Shown: positions 44,566 to 53,962 of the stretch, piece by piece
Layout: each line of letters starts with the position of its first letter
Numbering within the stretch: the stretch's first letter is position 1
Assembly: GCF_009870825.1 (NCBI RefSeq)
Contig: NZ_WTWY01000001.1
Location: forward strand, 558,001 to 622,000
Reading direction: 5' to 3'
Length of the DNA stretch: 64,000 bases
Source: Paenibacillus sp. USDA918EY
GTDB lineage: Bacteria > Bacillota > Bacilli > Paenibacillales > Paenibacillaceae
The notes under the pieces: model-generated
What the model saw: only the letters and a program-made list of their open reading frames with translations
Told to the model about the DNA's origin: nothing
Databases searched by the model: none
Made by a program: the position numbers and the translations under genes

Positions 44566-47448
44566 GTGAACAACCGAAAGAAGAGCTACGTCGCTGTCCT
44601 GCTCGTCCTTGCCATATTAGTGTCCATTTGGGCCTTCTACCCTTCCGGCTCATCCGAAGTCCGAAGAGTTCATGCCATGGCTGATTTTAAGGCTGTTACG
44701 GGATCGGGCGATGATGACGGCGGCTACGATGCGTATTTAAAAGCCCATTCAGCTGGGAAACGTCCGGATCAGGTCATTCGGATTGAGGGCGAGAGCTTTT
44801 CCAAAACCGACGGACCGGGATTCGAGGTTGTCCACCCGTCAGGGGAAGACGCAGTCCTTACGCCGGAATCGGGTTCCATCAGCTGGAACGTACCCATCGA
44901 ACAACCGGGTTTCTATAACATTCGAATCCGATATTTGCCCGTCGAAGGAAAAAGTTCTGCGATTGAGCGCGAGCTTACGATCAATCAACAGATTCCCTTT
45001 AAGGGAGCCGACCTTGTTACGTTTGACCGGGTCTGGGGCAACCGGGATGACAAGATCAAACGCGACGACAGAGGCAACGATCTGCGTCCGAGTCAGGTGG
45101 AGAAGCCGATATGGCAGATTGAATCCATCACTGACCGAAACGGTTATTATGACGAACCCTATTTGTTCTATTTTGACAAAGGCGTTCAAAGCATAACCTT
45201 GACGGCATTGCGCGAGCCTATGGCCATCGATTATATCGAGCTGTACCAGGAAGAAGCATTAAAGACGTATGAAGAAATCAAAAGCGATTATTCAGCCGCT
45301 GGGCTGCAGCCGGTCAAAGACCAATACACCCTGATTCAGGCGGAGGATGCGGTGTATAAATCCTCTCCGACCTTGTATCCGGTTTCTGACAGATCAAGCC
45401 CGACGGTGATTCCGTACGATGTGTCCAAAATCCGGATCAACACGATCGGAGGGCTGAACTGGAAGCTGCCGGGACAGTGGATCGAGTGGGAATTCGAAGC
45501 GCCGGAGGACGGCTTGTATCAAATCGCCTTAAAAGAGAAGCAGGATCAGCTGCGCGGCGTCTTCGCCACGCGAAGCCTGACGATTGACGGAAAGGTTCCG
45601 TTCAAGGAGATGAAGCGGATTCCATTCGAATTCGGCAGGGACTGGAACATGTACGTGCTGGGAGGGGATGAGCCGTATCTGTTCCACTTGACCGAAGGGA
45701 AGCACCGCATTCGCATGACGGTTTCCCTTGGCGAGCTGGCTCCTTTGATTCAGACAATCGAGTCCAGCGTGCTGCAGCTGAACGAAATGTACCGCAAAAT
45801 TTTGATGATCACGTCCAATTCGCCCGATCCGTACCGCGACTATCAATTGGAGAAGCGGATCCCGGAAATGGTGGAGGTATTCAGCAAACAAGCCGAAACG
45901 ATCCAAAGCGTGGCCGATTACCTGGAACAAACGACAGGTGAACAGAGCGACAAAGTTGCCATTTTGCACACGATGGTCAAGCAGCTCCAAGAGATGGCCA
46001 AACGGCCGGATACGGTTGCGAACCGTTTGGAGGCCTTCAAAATCAATGTTGGCGGCCTGGGTACCTGGATTCTGACCGTCCGGGAACAGCCGCTTACGCT
46101 GGATTATTTAGTCGTTTCCTCGCCGGATCATAAGCTGCCGAAAGCGGATGCGACGTTTCTGCAAGTGGTGAAGCATGAAGCCGGGGCGCTCACCGCTTCT
46201 TATACCGAGGATTACGACAGCATCGGCAATACCGGCAAGCAGAAGCGATCGACGACGGTTTGGATTACGACGGGGCGGGATCAGGCGCAGGTGTTGAAAA
46301 ACCTGATCGATGATTCCTTTACTCCGAAATCGAACATTTCGGTCAATCTGAAGCTCGTTCCCGCCAACATTCTTCTTCCCGCGACGCTCGCCGGGGAAGG
46401 GCCGGACGTGGCCATGCAAATTGGCGAAGACGTGCCCGTGAACTATGCCATGAGGGGGGCCGCCGCCGATTTATCGAAGTTTGCCGATTATGACACTGTG
46501 GCAGCCCGCTTTCGCGAGAGCGGATTGGTGCCTTACGAATATGACGGGGGGGTCTACGCACTGCCGGAGCAGCAGTCGTTCCCTATGCTCTTTTACCGCA
46601 AGGACATTTTGAAGGAGCTCGGCCTTGAGCCGCCCCAAACCTGGCAGGATATTTACAACATGATTTCGGTTCTGCAGAAGCATAATATGGAATTTTATCT
46701 GCCGATCGAGGCTGCCAACGCGAGCCTGGTGCCTAACCCGACGTTCTCCATGCTGCTGTATCAAGGCGGCGGCGAATTCTATCGGGACGGCGGCAGGAAA
46801 AGCGCGCTGGACTCCGAGATCGCCATGGATGCCTTCAAAAAATGGACGCAGTTCTATACGAGCTACAAGTTCCCGCTGCTGGCCGATTTCCCGAACCGGT
46901 TCCGGACCGGCGAAATGCCCATCGGCATCGCAGACTATACGACGTACAACATGCTGACCGTCTTGGCGCCGGAAATCAAGGGGCTGTGGGAATTCACGAT
47001 GGTTCCCGGCACGGAGAAAAACGGCACGATCCATCACGAGGTGGCCAGCCACACGACCGGCGTCATGATGCTTGCGGGCGCGCGGGATCAAGAGGCGGCC
47101 TGGGAATTTATGAAATGGTGGACGGATAAGGATACCCAAATCGCTTACGGCCGCGAGATGGAAGGGCTGATGGGCGAGGCGGCCCGTTATCCGACAGCCA
47201 ACGTCGAGGCGCTCGAGGAGCTGCCTTGGCCGGTCAAAGACTATCGTAATTTGGAGAATCAGTGGAAATGGGTCCGGGGAATCCCGCAGGTTCCGGGCGG
47301 TTATTTTACCGGCCGACATCTGGACAACGCATTCCGCAAGGTCGTCAACGCCAGCGAGAATCCCCGCGAGGCTTTGTCGGATTACCTCTTGTACATCAAT
47401 GACGAAATCGCGGTCAAGCGGAAGGAATTCAATTTACCTGAACAGTAA
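44566..47448 (+). CDS. large membrane-anchored protein: carbohydrate-binding-like domains fused to a solute-binding protein
   Basis: 960 residues. An N-terminal hydrophobic segment (about 6-27) has no lipobox Cys, so it is an uncleaved anchor or a Sec signal. Two beta-sandwich CBM6/CBM35-like domains follow (about 68-226, VIRIEGESFSKTDG; and 253-390, YTLIQAEDAVYKSSP), then a helical coiled stretch (about 392-480), a further beta region and a family 1 solute-binding fold (about 545-950, DVAMQIGEDVPVNYAMRGAAADLSKF, ALPEQQSFPMLFYRKDIL). Ordinary binding proteins are 400-570 residues, so this is a fusion. GTG start after AGGAGGGAG. It is followed after 12 bases by the first permease gene. It probably grips polymer or long oligosaccharides near the transporter. 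Confidence 0.88.
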   Translation: MNNRKKSYVAVLLVLAILVSIWAFYPSGSSEVRRVHAMADFKAVTGSGDDDGGYDAYLKAHSAGKRPDQVIRIEGESFSKTDGPGFEVVHPSGEDAVLTPESGSISWNVPIEQPGFYNIRIRYLPVEGKSSAIERELTINQQIPFKGADLVTFDRVWGNRDDKIKRDDRGNDLRPSQVEKPIWQIESITDRNGYYDEPYLFYFDKGVQSITLTALREPMAIDYIELYQEEALKTYEEIKSDYSAAGLQPVKDQYTLIQAEDAVYKSSPTLYPVSDRSSPTVIPYDVSKIRINTIGGLNWKLPGQWIEWEFEAPEDGLYQIALKEKQDQLRGVFATRSLTIDGKVPFKEMKRIPFEFGRDWNMYVLGGDEPYLFHLTEGKHRIRMTVSLGELAPLIQTIESSVLQLNEMYRKILMITSNSPDPYRDYQLEKRIPEMVEVFSKQAETIQSVADYLEQTTGEQSDKVAILHTMVKQLQEMAKRPDTVANRLEAFKINVGGLGTWILTVREQPLTLDYLVVSSPDHKLPKADATFLQVVKHEAGALTASYTEDYDSIGNTGKQKRSTTVWITTGRDQAQVLKNLIDDSFTPKSNISVNLKLVPANILLPATLAGEGPDVAMQIGEDVPVNYAMRGAAADLSKFADYDTVAARFRESGLVPYEYDGGVYALPEQQSFPMLFYRKDILKELGLEPPQTWQDIYNMISVLQKHNMEFYLPIEAANASLVPNPTFSMLLYQGGGEFYRDGGRKSALDSEIAMDAFKKWTQFYTSYKFPLLADFPNRFRTGEMPIGIADYTTYNMLTVLAPEIKGLWEFTMVPGTEKNGTIHHEVASHTTGVMMLAGARDQEAAWEFMKWWTDKDTQIAYGREMEGLMGEAARYPTANVEALEELPWPVKDYRNLENQWKWVRGIPQVPGGYFTGRHLDNAFRKVVNASENPREALSDYLLYINDEIAVKRKEFNLPEQ

Positions 47449-47460
47449 GGGGGGAATCGG

Positions 47461-48420
47461 ATGCAAGCCGAAACAACCAGCAAGGCCGCCGTTTCAAACC
47501 TCGTGCAGCCGAAAAAGCAATCGCGGCTGGCTAGCTTATGGAGAGAACTGAAGAAGAACAAGCATTATTACATCTTGATGAGTCCGTACATGCTGATCTT
47601 TTTTGCCTTTACGGTGGTTCCGGTCGTTTTTTCGATCGTTCTCAGCTTCTTTTATTTCAATATGCTGGAATTCCCCCGGTTTGTCGGGTGGCAAAACTAC
47701 TCCAGATTGTTTTTGAATGACGATGTTTTTATGATCGCTTTGAAAAATACGCTGCTGTTTGCGGTCATTTGCGGACCGATCAGCTATGTGGCCTGCTTTC
47801 TGTTTGCATGGATTATCAATGAGCTGTCCCCGAAGGTCCGCGCATTGATGACGCTTGTGTTCTACGCGCCGTCGATTTCCGGCAACGTTTTCTTTATTTG
47901 GCTCATTATTTTTTCAGGCGACAGGTACGGCTATTTGAACGGCTTTTTAATTAAATTCGGCTTTATGCTGGAACCGGTTCAATGGCTGACGAACGAGAAG
48001 TATATTTTGCCGATCATCATGATCGTCCAGCTGTGGCTCAGTTTGGGCACGAGCTTCCTGGCTTTTATCGCGGGATTGCAGACGATCGACAAGTCCCTGA
48101 TTGAAGCCGGGGCGATCGACGGCATCCGCAACCGCTGGCAGGAGCTGTGGTTCATTACGCTGCCGTCCATGAGACCGCAGCTGATGTTCGGCGCGGTCAT
48201 GCAGATTACGAGCTCGTTTGCGGTGGCCGATATCTCGGTGGCGCTTGCCGGATTTCCGAGCGTCAACTACGCGGGGCATACGATCGTCACCCACTTGATG
48301 GATTACGGAACGATCCGTTTTGAAATGGGTTATGCGTCCGCGATTGCGACGGTGCTGTTCGCCATGATGCTGGGTGCCAACAAATTGACGCAGCGACTGC
48401 TAAGAAAGGTAGGGGAGTGA
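47461..48420 (+). CDS. sugar ABC transporter permease, pair A subunit 1
   Basis: 319 residues with about six membrane segments and EAA loop EAGAIDGIRNRWQELWFITLP. It is of the LacF/UgpA-like class. ATG follows AAGGGGGGAATCGG. It pairs with the product of the next gene, which starts 1 base after its stop. Confidence 0.92.
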   Translation: MQAETTSKAAVSNLVQPKKQSRLASLWRELKKNKHYYILMSPYMLIFFAFTVVPVVFSIVLSFFYFNMLEFPRFVGWQNYSRLFLNDDVFMIALKNTLLFAVICGPISYVACFLFAWIINELSPKVRALMTLVFYAPSISGNVFFIWLIIFSGDRYGYLNGFLIKFGFMLEPVQWLTNEKYILPIIMIVQLWLSLGTSFLAFIAGLQTIDKSLIEAGAIDGIRNRWQELWFITLPSMRPQLMFGAVMQITSSFAVADISVALAGFPSVNYAGHTIVTHLMDYGTIRFEMGYASAIATVLFAMMLGANKLTQRLLRKVGE

Positions 48421-48421
48421 C

Positions 48422-49297
48422 TTGGTTACGAGAATGATGGGCGCCATTCGCATGCCGCGAAGGCTGAACCGCTCTTTTACCGTCAGCTTTATGCTGTTCG
48501 CGTTCCTGGCCGTATTCGGCGCATTCATGGCGCTGCCGTTGGTTTATGCCGTAAATAATGCCTTTAAACCGCTGAACGAACTTTTCCTGTTTCCACCGCG
48601 TTTTTTCGTGAATAATCCCACGATGGACAACTTTTACGATCTGGTGGCGTTAATGGGAAATTCCTGGGTGCCGCTGTCCCGGTACATCGTGAATACGCTC
48701 TTCATTACGATTATCGGGACCGTCGGGCATATCCTGCTGTCGTCCGCGGCGGCTTATCCGCTGGCGAAATACCGTTTTCCCGGGTCCAGGATTCTGTTCT
48801 CGATCGTCGTCATGTCCTTGATGTTTTCCGGGCACGTTACGGCGATTCCCAACTATATGGTGATGTCGTGGCTGGGCTGGATCAATACGCACGCATCGAT
48901 TATCGTCCCGTCGCTCGCATTCTCGTTGGGGTTGTTCCTGATGAAGCAATTCATGGAACAAATTCCGGACGCCCTGCTGGAGGCAGCCAAAATCGACGGG
49001 GCGAACGAATACCGGATTTATTGGACGATCGTCATGCCCAACGTGAAACCTGCTTGGTTGACGCTGATGATTTTGCAGTTTCCGATGCTGTGGGGCTCGG
49101 ACGGTGGCAATTTCATTTACAGCGAGAACCTCAAAACGCTTCACTACGCTTTGGGCCAAATTACCGCGGGGGGGATCGCCCGTGCCGGCGTGGGGGCCGC
49201 CGTCGCGCTGATCCTGATGATCGTGCCGATTACACTCTTTATCATTTCGCAGAGCAACGTCCTTCAGACGATGGCGACCTCCGGAATGAAAGAATAG
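48422..49297 (+). CDS. carbohydrate ABC transporter permease, pair A subunit 2
   Basis: 291 residues; LacG/UgpE-like class with EAA loop EAAKIDGANEYRIYWTIVMP. TTG 48422 follows GGGGAG by 4 bases; ATG 48434 is an alternative. It forms the channel with the preceding permease. It is followed after 15 bases by the NHL/TPR protein. Confidence 0.91.
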   Translation: MVTRMMGAIRMPRRLNRSFTVSFMLFAFLAVFGAFMALPLVYAVNNAFKPLNELFLFPPRFFVNNPTMDNFYDLVALMGNSWVPLSRYIVNTLFITIIGTVGHILLSSAAAYPLAKYRFPGSRILFSIVVMSLMFSGHVTAIPNYMVMSWLGWINTHASIIVPSLAFSLGLFLMKQFMEQIPDALLEAAKIDGANEYRIYWTIVMPNVKPAWLTLMILQFPMLWGSDGGNFIYSENLKTLHYALGQITAGGIARAGVGAAVALILMIVPITLFIISQSNVLQTMATSGMKE

Positions 49298-49312
49298 GGG
49301 GACACGAGCACG

Positions 49313-50776
49313 ATGCGACTGAGCATAAACAAAGTAAAAATGTACTTCCTGGCTGCCCTCTGCTGCCTGATCGGTACGAGTATGGTCTTAAGTACAGCCC
49401 ACGCGGAAGGCAGTGCTTCTTACAACTATTCCTTCTGGAATGATACCACCCCGGCTCCTGCCGCGTATGAGGCCGCGTCTTTGCTGAACGGCGTTCAGCT
49501 TGGCGTCGGTCCCTTCAAAAACCCGAGCGACATCCATGTCACGTCTGACAAGCGGATCTATGTGCTCGATTCCGGCAACAACCGCATCGTCGTCCTCGAT
49601 GAGCAATTCAAGCCGGTGAAGGTGGTAGATTCCTTTGATCACGGGGGGAAGAAGGATACGTTCAATAACCCGCAAGGGATCTTCGTGACCGACCGGAAAG
49701 AGCTTTTTATCGCCGATACGGGCAATAAAAGGGTGGTTCATCTGGATTCAAACCTAAGGCTATCGGGAGTGCTCGAAGCGCCGAAGTCCGACCTGCTGCA
49801 GGCCAATTTCGATTTCCAGCCGGTTCGGGTGGTCGTGGACAAGGCGCAGCGGATCTACGTCATGTCGATCGGCGTATTTGACGGCTTTATGGAGTTCAAT
49901 TCCGACGGAGCGTTCACCTCGTTTATCGGCGCCAACCGGGTGACGGTCGATCCGGTGGAGCTGTTTTGGAAAAAGATGTCCACAAAGGCGCAGCGGAGCC
50001 GGATGGTCATGTTCACGCCTACCGAATTCACGAACCTGGATATCGATGACGAAGGCTTCATTTACGCAACGAGCGGAGACTACTCGAACAACCCGATCAA
50101 GAAATTGAACGCTCAAGGCAACGATATTCTCCGGCGGACGGGATATCTCAGCCTGGTGGGAGATACCCGGTATTCGACCGATGTCGGACCTTCGCGGCTC
50201 ATCGATATCGATGTCGCCGACAGCGAGATGTATTCGGTCCTCGATTCCAAGCGGGGCAGAATCTTCACTTACAGCGGGGATGGTCATCTGATGTACATAT
50301 TCGGCGGCCTGGGCAACCAATTGGGCCAATTCAACTCGCCCGCGGCGATTGAACGGGTCGGGGACGATTTTCTTGTCCTCGATAAGGCATTCGGCGAGAT
50401 TACGGTGTTTCGGACGACGGCGTACGGCCGGCTGTTGAACGAAGCGGTCCGGAGCTACTACAGAGGCGATGAGGAAAAGGCGTTTGATCTCTATCAACAG
50501 GCGATCAACATGAATGCCAACCTGGAATTTGCTTATTCCGGCGTGGGCAAGGCCCTCCTTCGGAAAGGAGACTACAAAGGGGCGATGCATTATTTCAAGG
50601 AAAGCTACGATCAAGCCAATTATTCAAAGGCTTACTTGCTTTACCGCAAGCAGGTGATGCGAGAATATTTCCCGGCCGTCATGACGGGGTTGATCGTGCT
50701 CGCCGCAGTTCTCCTGCTCTTCAAAAAGCTCCGTAAGCGGATGAGGAGACAAGGAGGTGTTACGATTGAATCGTGA
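49313..50776 (+). CDS. membrane-anchored NHL-repeat and TPR protein
   Basis: 487 residues. A signal peptide (about 1-31, ending AHA) precedes NHL-type beta-propeller repeats (about 55-370: VLDSGNNRIVVLDEQFKPV, NPQGIFVTDRKELFIADTGNKRVVHLD, FGGLGNQLGQFNSPAAIERVGDDFLVLDKAFGEITVF in parts), then two or three TPR helices (about 380-445, AFDLYQQAINMNANLEFAYSGVGKALLRKGDYKGA) and a C-terminal membrane helix with basic end (about 455-487). The bulk is outside the cell. NHL propellers bind proteins or glycans; TPRs bind proteins. Its presence inside an ABC importer operon suggests a scaffold. The function is not known. It overlaps the next gene. Confidence 0.85.
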   Translation: MRLSINKVKMYFLAALCCLIGTSMVLSTAHAEGSASYNYSFWNDTTPAPAAYEAASLLNGVQLGVGPFKNPSDIHVTSDKRIYVLDSGNNRIVVLDEQFKPVKVVDSFDHGGKKDTFNNPQGIFVTDRKELFIADTGNKRVVHLDSNLRLSGVLEAPKSDLLQANFDFQPVRVVVDKAQRIYVMSIGVFDGFMEFNSDGAFTSFIGANRVTVDPVELFWKKMSTKAQRSRMVMFTPTEFTNLDIDDEGFIYATSGDYSNNPIKKLNAQGNDILRRTGYLSLVGDTRYSTDVGPSRLIDIDVADSEMYSVLDSKRGRIFTYSGDGHLMYIFGGLGNQLGQFNSPAAIERVGDDFLVLDKAFGEITVFRTTAYGRLLNEAVRSYYRGDEEKAFDLYQQAINMNANLEFAYSGVGKALLRKGDYKGAMHYFKESYDQANYSKAYLLYRKQVMREYFPAVMTGLIVLAAVLLLFKKLRKRMRRQGGVTIES

Positions 50777-51392
50777 GCTCGTGAAATACCCCCTGCATCT
50801 TATTGTTCATCCCTTTAACGCGTATTGGGATCTGAAATATGAACGGAACAAGCGGCATACCTTGATCACTGCTTTTGTCATTTTGTTTTTGATGATCATC
50901 ACGAATGTACTGGGCAACCAGTACAGCGGATTTCTGGTCCGCCTGTCCAACCCGGACGATATGAACAGCCTGATGGAAGTGGTGTACGTCGTTGTCCCGG
51001 TCTTGTTCTGGTGCGTGGCCAACTGGTCGCTGACGACGCTCATGGACGGAGAAGGGAAGTTCGTTGAAATTTTTACGTCGACGTGTTTTGCCCTCGTCCC
51101 GATGATGATCATCAACTTCCCGTGGATTTGGCTCAGCAATGTCATATCGCTGCAGGAGACGGCGTTTTATTACTTCTGCAACAGCGCTGCCGTTCTTTGG
51201 TCGGCGTATCTCTTGTTCGTCGGCAACATGACCGTGCATCAATATTCGCCGTCGAAGACCATCGGGACGATCCTGCTGACGATCGTGGCGATGGGATTCA
51301 TGGCTTTTATCTGCCTGCTGTTTTTCGGACTGATCCAGCAGATGATTTCGTTCGTTCATGTCATCTACCAGGAACTCATGCTGAGAAACTAA
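50766..51392 (+). CDS. YIP1-family membrane protein
   Basis: 208 residues with about five membrane segments (ITAFVILFLMIITNVLG, VVYVVVPVLFWCVANWSL, FALVPMMIINFPWIWL, FYYFCNSAAVLWSAYLLF, LLTIVAMGFMAFICLLFFG). The Yip1-type layout and NWSLTTLMDGEGKFVEIF motif support the family call. Start TTG 50766 is 8 bases after AAGGAGG; GTG 50757 overlaps the site. It overlaps the NHL/TPR gene by 11 bases, so the two are translationally coupled. Bacterial YIP1 proteins have no settled function. Confidence 0.82.
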   Translation: MNRELVKYPLHLIVHPFNAYWDLKYERNKRHTLITAFVILFLMIITNVLGNQYSGFLVRLSNPDDMNSLMEVVYVVVPVLFWCVANWSLTTLMDGEGKFVEIFTSTCFALVPMMIINFPWIWLSNVISLQETAFYYFCNSAAVLWSAYLLFVGNMTVHQYSPSKTIGTILLTIVAMGFMAFICLLFFGLIQQMISFVHVIYQELMLRN

Positions 51393-51409
51393 AGAGAGGA
51401 GGAGAAACC

Positions 51410-53962
51410 ATGCGCAAAGCCAGTAAAGCCTTGTGGCTCCCGGTCCTGCTCGCGGGGATTGCGGTGGCCGGCTGCAACGATTCGAACCCGGTCCATACCG
51501 GTGCCAACGATGCACCGGCTGCAGTTGAATTCACCAGGGGCCAGCCAGTGAAAGCCGCCTTCACCGATGCCCGGGCAGCAGGTATGAAAGGCGTGGCCGA
51601 AAATGAACGGCTGCGGTTGTTCGTGGATGAGAAAACGGGCGTCATCGCCGTTCTGAATAAGCAATCCGGCGAGATATGGTATAGCAACCCGCCGGAACGC
51701 GATAAGGATCCGCTTGCGTCCGGGGTGAATAAAGGCATCCTTTCGTCCCAGCTCAAAATCGATTATTACAACAATTTCGGCCAGGTGAATTCCATCAACA
51801 CGTTCACCGACAGCGCTTCGCATAAGCAGATCAAATTCGAGCCGATCCCTCACGGGGTAAGGGTCACGTACCAGTTCGGAACGGCCGTGAAATCGGCCGC
51901 CGATTTGCCGATGATGCTCAGCAGCGAGCGAATCGAGGCGATGCTGGGCAAGCTGGACAAAACGGGCCAGCGGGCGTTGAAAATCGCCTACAAAGAGGAT
52001 CCGGATAAAAAAGTGTATGTCCGGAACGACAGCGCATTAAACGGGCTGCAGCTCGATCGTGCCTTCAAGGCATTCGAAGACGCGGGATATACCGAAGAGG
52101 ACCTGAAGAAAGACATGGAGGAGCTGCAATTCACGCAGGAAAAGCCGGAACCGCGGATTTTCCTGGCATCGATCGAATACGCCCTGGACGGCGGCAGCCT
52201 AATCGCCAAAATCCCGGCATCCGGCATTCAATACCCGAGCGCATATCCGATCGGGAACATATCCTTCCTCAGCTTTTTTGGAGCCGGCGGTTCCAAGGAG
52301 CAGGGGGCGATCTTCGTGCCGGACGGCTCCGGTGCGCTCATCCGTTTCAACAACGGGAAGAAGCAGTATCCCGCTTACCAGCAACCGGTGTACGGGGAGG
52401 ATCTGACGATGAAGACGATCGAGGATGCCAAGACCGAGCAAGCGGTTCGTCTGCCGGTGTTCGGGATCATCCGCGAAAGCGGCGCGATCCTCGGCATCAT
52501 CGAGGAAGGCGCCTCGGCTGCGACGATCCATGCCGATATCAGCGGAAAGCTGAACAGCTATAACTATGTGTATCCAAGTTTCAATGTCGTCAACAAGGGC
52601 GATGTGGTGCTGCAGGCGAACGGTCAGGAACGCACGCTGCCCAGGTTCCAGGAACGTCCGACGAAATCGGATTTTACGGTCCGGTACGCTTTTTTGAACA
52701 AGGAAGAAGCATCATATCATGGACTGGCGCGGTACTACCGGCGTTATCTTGAAGAGCACGGCGGATTGCCCAAGCCGAAGCCGGCTGCGGAAGCGGCAAA
52801 TATGCCGTTTTACCTGCAGCTCGTCGGCGGCATCGCCAAAGAAAAGCATTTCGCCGGCATCCCATACCGGACGATCGAACCGCTCACGACGTTCGAACAG
52901 TCGCAGGACATCATCAACCAGATGAAAAACCGGGGCATATCCAACATTAAACTGAAATTTTCAGGCTGGTTCAATGGCGGGATGGATCATGAGGTTCCGG
53001 ATCATGTTTCGGTCGACAAGGCTGTCGGCGGCAGCAAAGGTTTGCAAAACTTCATCACCTTCACCCGGGAACAAGAGGTTTCCTTCTATCCAGACGTTGC
53101 GGTCCTGACCGCAAATACGGGAAAGGGATTCAACGAGAACGCAAATGCCGCCAGAACGTTGAGAGGCGTTCCTGCCGCTCTTTACCCGCTGGATCAGGCG
53201 CTCAACCGAAGGGACCGGGATAAGGAGCCATCGTACGTTGTATCCCCAAGGCTGACCTTATCCTATGCCGAATCGGTGCTGAAGGGCTTGAAAGAGTACC
53301 AGCCGGGCGGCATTTCGCTACGGGATCTCGCCGATCAGCTCAACAGCGACTACCGGAAGCACAATCAGCTGGATCGGACCGAATCCGAGAGCCTATCGAT
53401 TCAGGCGCTGGGCAGCTTCTCGCAGGCGAATCCGAAGGTCATGGCGGATGGCGGCAACGTTTATGCGCTTCCATTCTTGTCGGATATTACGAACGCGCCG
53501 ATGTCCGGCAGCCATTTCAAGATCGAGGACGAAGAAATCCCGTTCTACCAAATGGTCATTCGCGGGTACGTCGATTACACGGGAAGTCCGTTTAACCTGT
53601 CGACCTTTACGGATGAGCGGCAGTATATCCTGAAATGCCTCGAATACGGAGCGGGCGTGTACTTCGAATGGATCCATGAACCGAACGACAAAGTGAAGGA
53701 TACGGAATACAACGACCTGTATGCCGTCCATTACAAGCAGTGGATCGATCAGGCCGCCGCAATGTACCGCGAGGTGAACGACGTGCTGAAGAACGTCCGG
53801 AATGAGCCGATCACCGGCCACGAGAAGCTTGGCGAAGGCGTGTACAAGACCGTGTACGGGAACGGCTTTTACGTCATTGTCAACTATAACCGCACGGATG
53901 CGACGGCGGACGGCCGAACGGTGAAAGCCGAGAGCTATTTGACGGGTGGTGTGCAATCTTGA
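51410..53962 (+). CDS. very large lipoprotein resembling DUF5696 proteins
   Basis: 850 residues. Lipoprotein signal with VAGC; ATG 51410 follows AGAGAGGAGGAG. The first half is rich in beta strands (RLRLFVDEKTGVIAVLNKQSGEIWYSNPP), the second has alternating strands and helices (FYPDVAVLTANTG, ISLRDLADQLNSDY, PFLSDITNAPMSGSHF, YFEWIHEPND) reminiscent of a catalytically odd TIM barrel of the GH101/GH129 kind. I recognise the family only as one of unknown function (DUF5696-like). It is encoded between the YIP1 gene and permease pair B (4-base TTGA overlap with the latter). It may be a surface glycan-binding or processing component. Confidence 0.78.
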   Translation: MRKASKALWLPVLLAGIAVAGCNDSNPVHTGANDAPAAVEFTRGQPVKAAFTDARAAGMKGVAENERLRLFVDEKTGVIAVLNKQSGEIWYSNPPERDKDPLASGVNKGILSSQLKIDYYNNFGQVNSINTFTDSASHKQIKFEPIPHGVRVTYQFGTAVKSAADLPMMLSSERIEAMLGKLDKTGQRALKIAYKEDPDKKVYVRNDSALNGLQLDRAFKAFEDAGYTEEDLKKDMEELQFTQEKPEPRIFLASIEYALDGGSLIAKIPASGIQYPSAYPIGNISFLSFFGAGGSKEQGAIFVPDGSGALIRFNNGKKQYPAYQQPVYGEDLTMKTIEDAKTEQAVRLPVFGIIRESGAILGIIEEGASAATIHADISGKLNSYNYVYPSFNVVNKGDVVLQANGQERTLPRFQERPTKSDFTVRYAFLNKEEASYHGLARYYRRYLEEHGGLPKPKPAAEAANMPFYLQLVGGIAKEKHFAGIPYRTIEPLTTFEQSQDIINQMKNRGISNIKLKFSGWFNGGMDHEVPDHVSVDKAVGGSKGLQNFITFTREQEVSFYPDVAVLTANTGKGFNENANAARTLRGVPAALYPLDQALNRRDRDKEPSYVVSPRLTLSYAESVLKGLKEYQPGGISLRDLADQLNSDYRKHNQLDRTESESLSIQALGSFSQANPKVMADGGNVYALPFLSDITNAPMSGSHFKIEDEEIPFYQMVIRGYVDYTGSPFNLSTFTDERQYILKCLEYGAGVYFEWIHEPNDKVKDTEYNDLYAVHYKQWIDQAAAMYREVNDVLKNVRNEPITGHEKLGEGVYKTVYGNGFYVIVNYNRTDATADGRTVKAESYLTGGVQS

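Noticed and set aside
51083..51409. A longer start for the DUF5696-like lipoprotein
   Set aside because: The extra 109 codons overlap the YIP1 gene in another frame; the lipoprotein signal peptide and AGAGGAGGAG site set the start at 51410.
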